DNA from: Ferdinandcohnia humi_A
GTDB taxonomy: Bacteria > Bacillota > Bacilli > Bacillales > Bacillaceae_L
Assembly: GCA_047608075.1 (NCBI GenBank)
Contig: JBLKRX010000023.1
Coordinates: 1 to 64,000, forward strand
DNA: 64,000 bases
Direction: 5' to 3'
Shown: positions 60,656-64,000 of the stretch, one piece after another
Numbering within the stretch: the first letter of the stretch is position 1
Layout of the letters: every line of letters begins with the position of its first letter
Made by a program: the position numbers and the translations under genes
Notes under the pieces: model-generated
What the model was told of the DNA's origin: nothing
Seen by the model: the letters and a program-made list of their open reading frames with translations, nothing else
The model's database searches: none

Positions 60656-62938
60656 ATGCTATCCCAAATAAAACTCTCAGTCCGTACATTAGTTGAATAT
60701 GTATACCGCTGCGGAAGTATTGATAACAATTTCCGAACCGCCACAACCTTGATAGAAGGAACAAAAGCTCATAAGACTATTCAAAGTACGTATGAGGACA
60801 CTGACCAAAAGGAAGTGTTTCTCAAGACGGAAATGGAATACGAGAAGATGGTTTTCATCATCGAGGGTCGATGTGATGGCTTAATTTTTCGTGGTGATGA
60901 AATCATGATTGATGAAATTAAGTCTACTTCACATGTTTTAAGTGGCATTGACGAGAACTCAATCCCAGTTCACTGGGCGCAGGCAAAGGTTTATGCGTAT
61001 ATCTATGCAAAGGACAATGAACTTACCGAAATGAGTGTTCAACTAACTTATATTCAAATCCAGACAGAAGAGCAAAAGAAGTTTAAGAAGCGTTTTACAG
61101 TTCAAGAACTTGAACAGTTTGTTTTTGAAATGCTGGAGAGCTATTCATCTTATGCTTCCCTTATGTACGAGCACCGAAAACGTCGGGATCAAAGCATAAA
61201 AGTATTACAGTTTCCTTTTGAAACGTACCGAGAAGGCCAGAGGACGTTGGCAGGAGCGGTCTATAAAACTATTTCAGAGGAAAAAAATATTTTCGCTAAT
61301 GCACCTACTGGGATTGGTAAAACAATTTCTACCATTTTCCCAACAATCAAGGCGATGGGTGAGGGAAAACTCGAGCGAATGTTTTATTTAACAGCCAAAA
61401 CTATTACAAGGCAAAACGCTGAAGATGCTTTTTCACTTATGAAAGACAATGGCCTTTGTATGAGTGCTGTAACCATTACTGCAAAGGACAAGGTGTGTTT
61501 TAAGGAAGAAACGTTTTGTCAAAAGGAATATTGTGAGTTTGCGAACGGCTATTATGATCGGCTAAATGAAGCTGTTTTAGATATTTTTTCTCATGAAACC
61601 CTTATTAACCGGAATACGATCGAGAAATATGCAAGAAAACATACGCTTTGTCCCTTTGAATTTTCACTAGATTTAGCATTTGTAGCAGATGCGATTATTT
61701 GTGATTACAATTATATTTTTGACCCAAGGGTGTCATTAAAGAGATTTTTCGATGAACATAAAAAACATACTGCTTTATTAATAGATGAAGCTCATAACCT
61801 GGTTGACCGTGCGCGGGAGATGTTTTCAGCACTATTGGAAAAGAAAAACTTTCTGACATTGAAACGTGAATACAAAGGGACGCAGTTGTACGAGTCTGTA
61901 AATGCATTAAATAAGTATTTTATTGAGGTAAAGAAAAAGTGCTCTGACAAAGGACATCTTGTGCTGAAGGAACTCCAAGAGAATTTTGTAGAACTGGTTG
62001 AAGAATTTACCCATATAGCTGAGGTTGAATTATTGCAGCCAACAAAGACAGACGACCAGCAGTTGTTATTGGATACGTATTTTGCTGCAACGGGGTTTGT
62101 TAGAATAGAAAAGCTATTTGATGAACGTTATGTCACCTATGTGGAAGTTGAGAAAAATGAGGTGTTTATCAAACTATTTTGTTTGGATCCTTCTCATCTT
62201 ATACAGCAGATTACGAAAAGGTTTCGTTCAACTGTCTATTTTTCTGCGACACTATTACCGCTTCAATATTTTATGGATATGCTAGGTGGTACAACAGAGG
62301 ACTATACACTATCGATTCAGTCACCATTTGCAAAAGAACAAACAGAGGTATTCATTCAACCATTATCGACCCGATACCATGACAGAGACCATACGAAAAA
62401 ACATATTATCAAAATTCTTTCAAAAATAGTGAATGAACGAAAAGGGAATTATCTCATTTTCTTTCCTTCGTATGCTTATATGAAAAGTGTATATGAAGAT
62501 TTTAGAGCAAACTATCCTGACACTCGTACCATCATCCAAACGAAAAGTATGGCAGAGGAAGAGCGGGAGCAATTTTTAGCAGCGTTTCAAAAGGGAAGTT
62601 CCGATACACTACTTTGCTTTGCAGTACTAGGCGGCGTTTTTTCAGAAGGTGTGGATCTTAAAGGGGACAAGTTGAATGGCGTAGTTGTTGTTGGAGTTGG
62701 CTTACCACAGCTTTGTCTGGAACGTAATATTATGAAGGACTATTTTCAATCAACCGGAAAGAACGGGTATGATTACGCCTATACCTACCCAGGGATGAAT
62801 AAGGTACTGCAGGCAGGTGGGCGATTAATTCGATCTGAGACAGATACCGGAGTGGTTGTATTAGTGGATGACCGTTTCCTGAATCAGAAATATCAAGGTC
62901 TATTACCGGTTGAGTGGAGAGACTTTACGGTGATGTAA
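60656..62938 (+). CDS. Rad3/DinG-type helicase with N-terminal PD-(D/E)XK-like domain
   Basis: A 760-residue superfamily-2 helicase. Residues 1-170 contain RCDGLIFRGDEIMIDEIKS (Asp74, Glu87-x-Lys89), like the Cas4/PDDEXK_1 nuclease domain. The helicase part has Walker A APTGIGKT (217-224), DEAH (377-380), and a possible 4Fe-4S group of Cys281, 288, 293 and 332, as in XPD/DinG. C-terminal VLGGVFSEGVDLKGDKLNGVVVVGVGLPQ and AGGRLIRSETDTGVVVLVDDRF are helicase motifs V-VI. It would unwind DNA 5' to 3' in repair. ATG 60656 chosen (AGGTGA 7 bases upstream). Present in many Firmicutes, so likely chromosomal. Confidence 0.87.
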   Translation: MLSQIKLSVRTLVEYVYRCGSIDNNFRTATTLIEGTKAHKTIQSTYEDTDQKEVFLKTEMEYEKMVFIIEGRCDGLIFRGDEIMIDEIKSTSHVLSGIDENSIPVHWAQAKVYAYIYAKDNELTEMSVQLTYIQIQTEEQKKFKKRFTVQELEQFVFEMLESYSSYASLMYEHRKRRDQSIKVLQFPFETYREGQRTLAGAVYKTISEEKNIFANAPTGIGKTISTIFPTIKAMGEGKLERMFYLTAKTITRQNAEDAFSLMKDNGLCMSAVTITAKDKVCFKEETFCQKEYCEFANGYYDRLNEAVLDIFSHETLINRNTIEKYARKHTLCPFEFSLDLAFVADAIICDYNYIFDPRVSLKRFFDEHKKHTALLIDEAHNLVDRAREMFSALLEKKNFLTLKREYKGTQLYESVNALNKYFIEVKKKCSDKGHLVLKELQENFVELVEEFTHIAEVELLQPTKTDDQQLLLDTYFAATGFVRIEKLFDERYVTYVEVEKNEVFIKLFCLDPSHLIQQITKRFRSTVYFSATLLPLQYFMDMLGGTTEDYTLSIQSPFAKEQTEVFIQPLSTRYHDRDHTKKHIIKILSKIVNERKGNYLIFFPSYAYMKSVYEDFRANYPDTRTIIQTKSMAEEEREQFLAAFQKGSSDTLLCFAVLGGVFSEGVDLKGDKLNGVVVVGVGLPQLCLERNIMKDYFQSTGKNGYDYAYTYPGMNKVLQAGGRLIRSETDTGVVVLVDDRFLNQKYQGLLPVEWRDFTVM

Positions 62939-63054
62939 TTGGTATGGTTCGGTTTAAAGTAATAGGTCAATTTAGAGGAGTTATAGATTAGGTATCGAAC
63001 TATATATTAATAGAAAAGGGTGAAATAACGAAAAAAGAAAGGATCAAATAAAAC

Positions 63055-64000
63055 ATGAAAGTTGCGGTTTATGGCGCTGGTGCGATGGGGACGGTGTTAG
63101 GAGCATTCCTTGCAAGAGATGGAGAACAAATTGATCTTATTTCTAGGAATGAAGCACATATCAAGGCTTTACAAACTAAGGGTGCAATAATAACTGGTAG
63201 TGTTGATTTCACATAAGAGGTGAATGCGCTACTCCCAAGTGAAATGGAAAAACAATATGATATTATTTTTCTCATGACCAAACAGTTACACAGCAAACAA
63301 GTCGTAGAAAGTCTTATGCCTTTCTTAGAAGAAGATGGTGTGATTTGTACGATGCAAAACGGAATTCCGGAACTATCTGTTTCAGAAGTCATTGGTGAAG
63401 AGAGGACCTATGGATGCACAATGGCTTGGGGAGCGTCTGTGGTTGGTGAAGGTGTAGTCAAACTTACTTCGGCAAATACACCCGAGACGCTAAGTTTTGG
63501 TTTAGGATCCTTCCATAACAAGACGACTCCTCATCTGAATGAGATAAAAAGGTTATTATCTATTATGGGGAATGTAACTGTCGAAGAAAATTTTATGGGT
63601 ACTAGATGGGCTAAGTTACTGATTAACAGTGGGTTTAATGGACTTTCAGCCATATTTGGCGCTACGCTTGGTGAAATCGTAAAGAATAAGGTTTCTAGAC
63701 GAATTTTTCAAAAGCTACTAAAGGAATGTATTGATGTAGCAAAAAGAAATGACATCAAAATTGAAAAAGTCCAAGGGATTGATATTGTTATGCTATTAGA
63801 TTATCAAACTAAAATCAAAGAATCGTTTAGTTTCATACTCATCCCTATCATGGTACGTAAACATAAGGCTTCAAAGTCGAGTACCTGTCAGGATATTGAA
63901 AAAGGGAAGAAAACGGAGATTGAAGTGATTAATGGAGTTATTGCGTATTATGGAGGTAAGGTAGGAGTCGATACGCCTTTTAATAACAGGGTGATAACTT
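63055..64000 (+). pseudogene. Ketopantoate reductase-like gene with internal stop, runs off the window
   Basis: The frame begins MKVAVYGAGAMGTVLGAFLA (GxGxxG Rossmann motif, residues 7-12) and shows the ApbA/PanE order: ISRNEAHIKAL, then LMTKQLHSKQVV and MQNGIPE, and a C-terminal helical domain with NSGFNGLSAIFGATLGE. An in-frame TAA at 63214-63216 (after SVDFT, perhaps once CAA) breaks it after 53 codons, with the frame open again to the window end. NADPH-dependent 2-dehydropantoate reduction would be the parent function; its paralogues act on other substrates. GGAGG is absent, but AAAGGATC precedes the start. Confidence 0.8.

Overview
The window is low-GC Gram-positive chromosome. The hut operon order (hutP-H-U-I-G) with a HutP-type antiterminator, a lutABC operon, AGGAGG-type ribosome sites, GTG/TTG starts and many hairpin + T-run terminators all point to a Bacillaceae species. 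I cannot name the species.

Layout. 0.5-2.2 kb: a short operon encoding a FabG-like reductase and two MaoC-type half-dehydratases. 2.5-8.7 kb: histidine utilisation (hutPHUIG), with hutG frameshifted. 8.7-20.5 kb: housekeeping and small genes (RlaP-type nucleotidyltransferase, FAD oxidoreductase, lipoprotein amidase, TauE/SafE exporter with divergent Rrf2 regulator, acyl-CoA ligase, EamA transporter, DUF1292 protein, a decayed alpha/beta hydrolase, RDD protein, a lipoprotein), plus two copies of a MITE-like intergenic element. 20.6-25.4 kb: a complete nicotinamide/nicotinate-to-NAD set (NrtR-like Nudix regulator, pncA, pncB, nadD, nadE), with two identical-arm palindromes TTAACA-N3-TGTTAA in front of the regulator and pncA. 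25.9-36.5 kb: a phospholipase A2-like mini-protein, Rieske oxygenase, NCS2 permease with a PurBox pair, a MerR/SRPBCC/MFS cluster behind a MerR-type promoter, LURP-one protein, MocR regulator with divergent EamA exporter, an APH-family kinase and a broken membrane-protein gene. 36.7-39.7 kb: a lutR remnant followed by lutABC.

40.2-60.1 kb is accessory DNA: a phage-type replication protein, a 160-bp direct repeat, a PD-(D/E)XK-like nuclease, a truncated integrase relic, a four-gene Wadjet (JetD-A-B-C) anti-plasmid system, an AAA+ ATPase whose probable N-terminal domain lies in the same frame behind one stop codon, the second copy of the 160-bp repeat, small orphan genes, an intact tyrosine integrase with a DUF771 gene, and a two-gene pair joining a GIY-YIG-like protein to a PDDEXK_4-like nuclease. 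The duplicated repeat and integrase suggest two related integrated elements side by side, the older one fossilised around the Wadjet genes. 60.6-63 kb: a Rad3/DinG-type helicase with an N-terminal nuclease domain; the window ends in a ketopantoate-reductase-like gene with an internal stop.

The known system is Wadjet: JetABC form a MukBEF-like SMC complex and JetD is the Toprim-like nuclease that cuts small circular DNA. Its JetC here has unusual nucleotide-binding motifs. The least explained modules are the GIY-YIG/PDDEXK_4 pair, the lone nuclease beside Wadjet, the stop-split AAA+ gene and the MITE with 52-bp internal hairpin repeats. Several genes (hutG, alpha/beta hydrolase, a membrane protein, lutR, a ketopantoate reductase) are broken; from sequence alone I cannot separate real decay from assembly error. 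All family calls were made by eye from motifs, without database searches.
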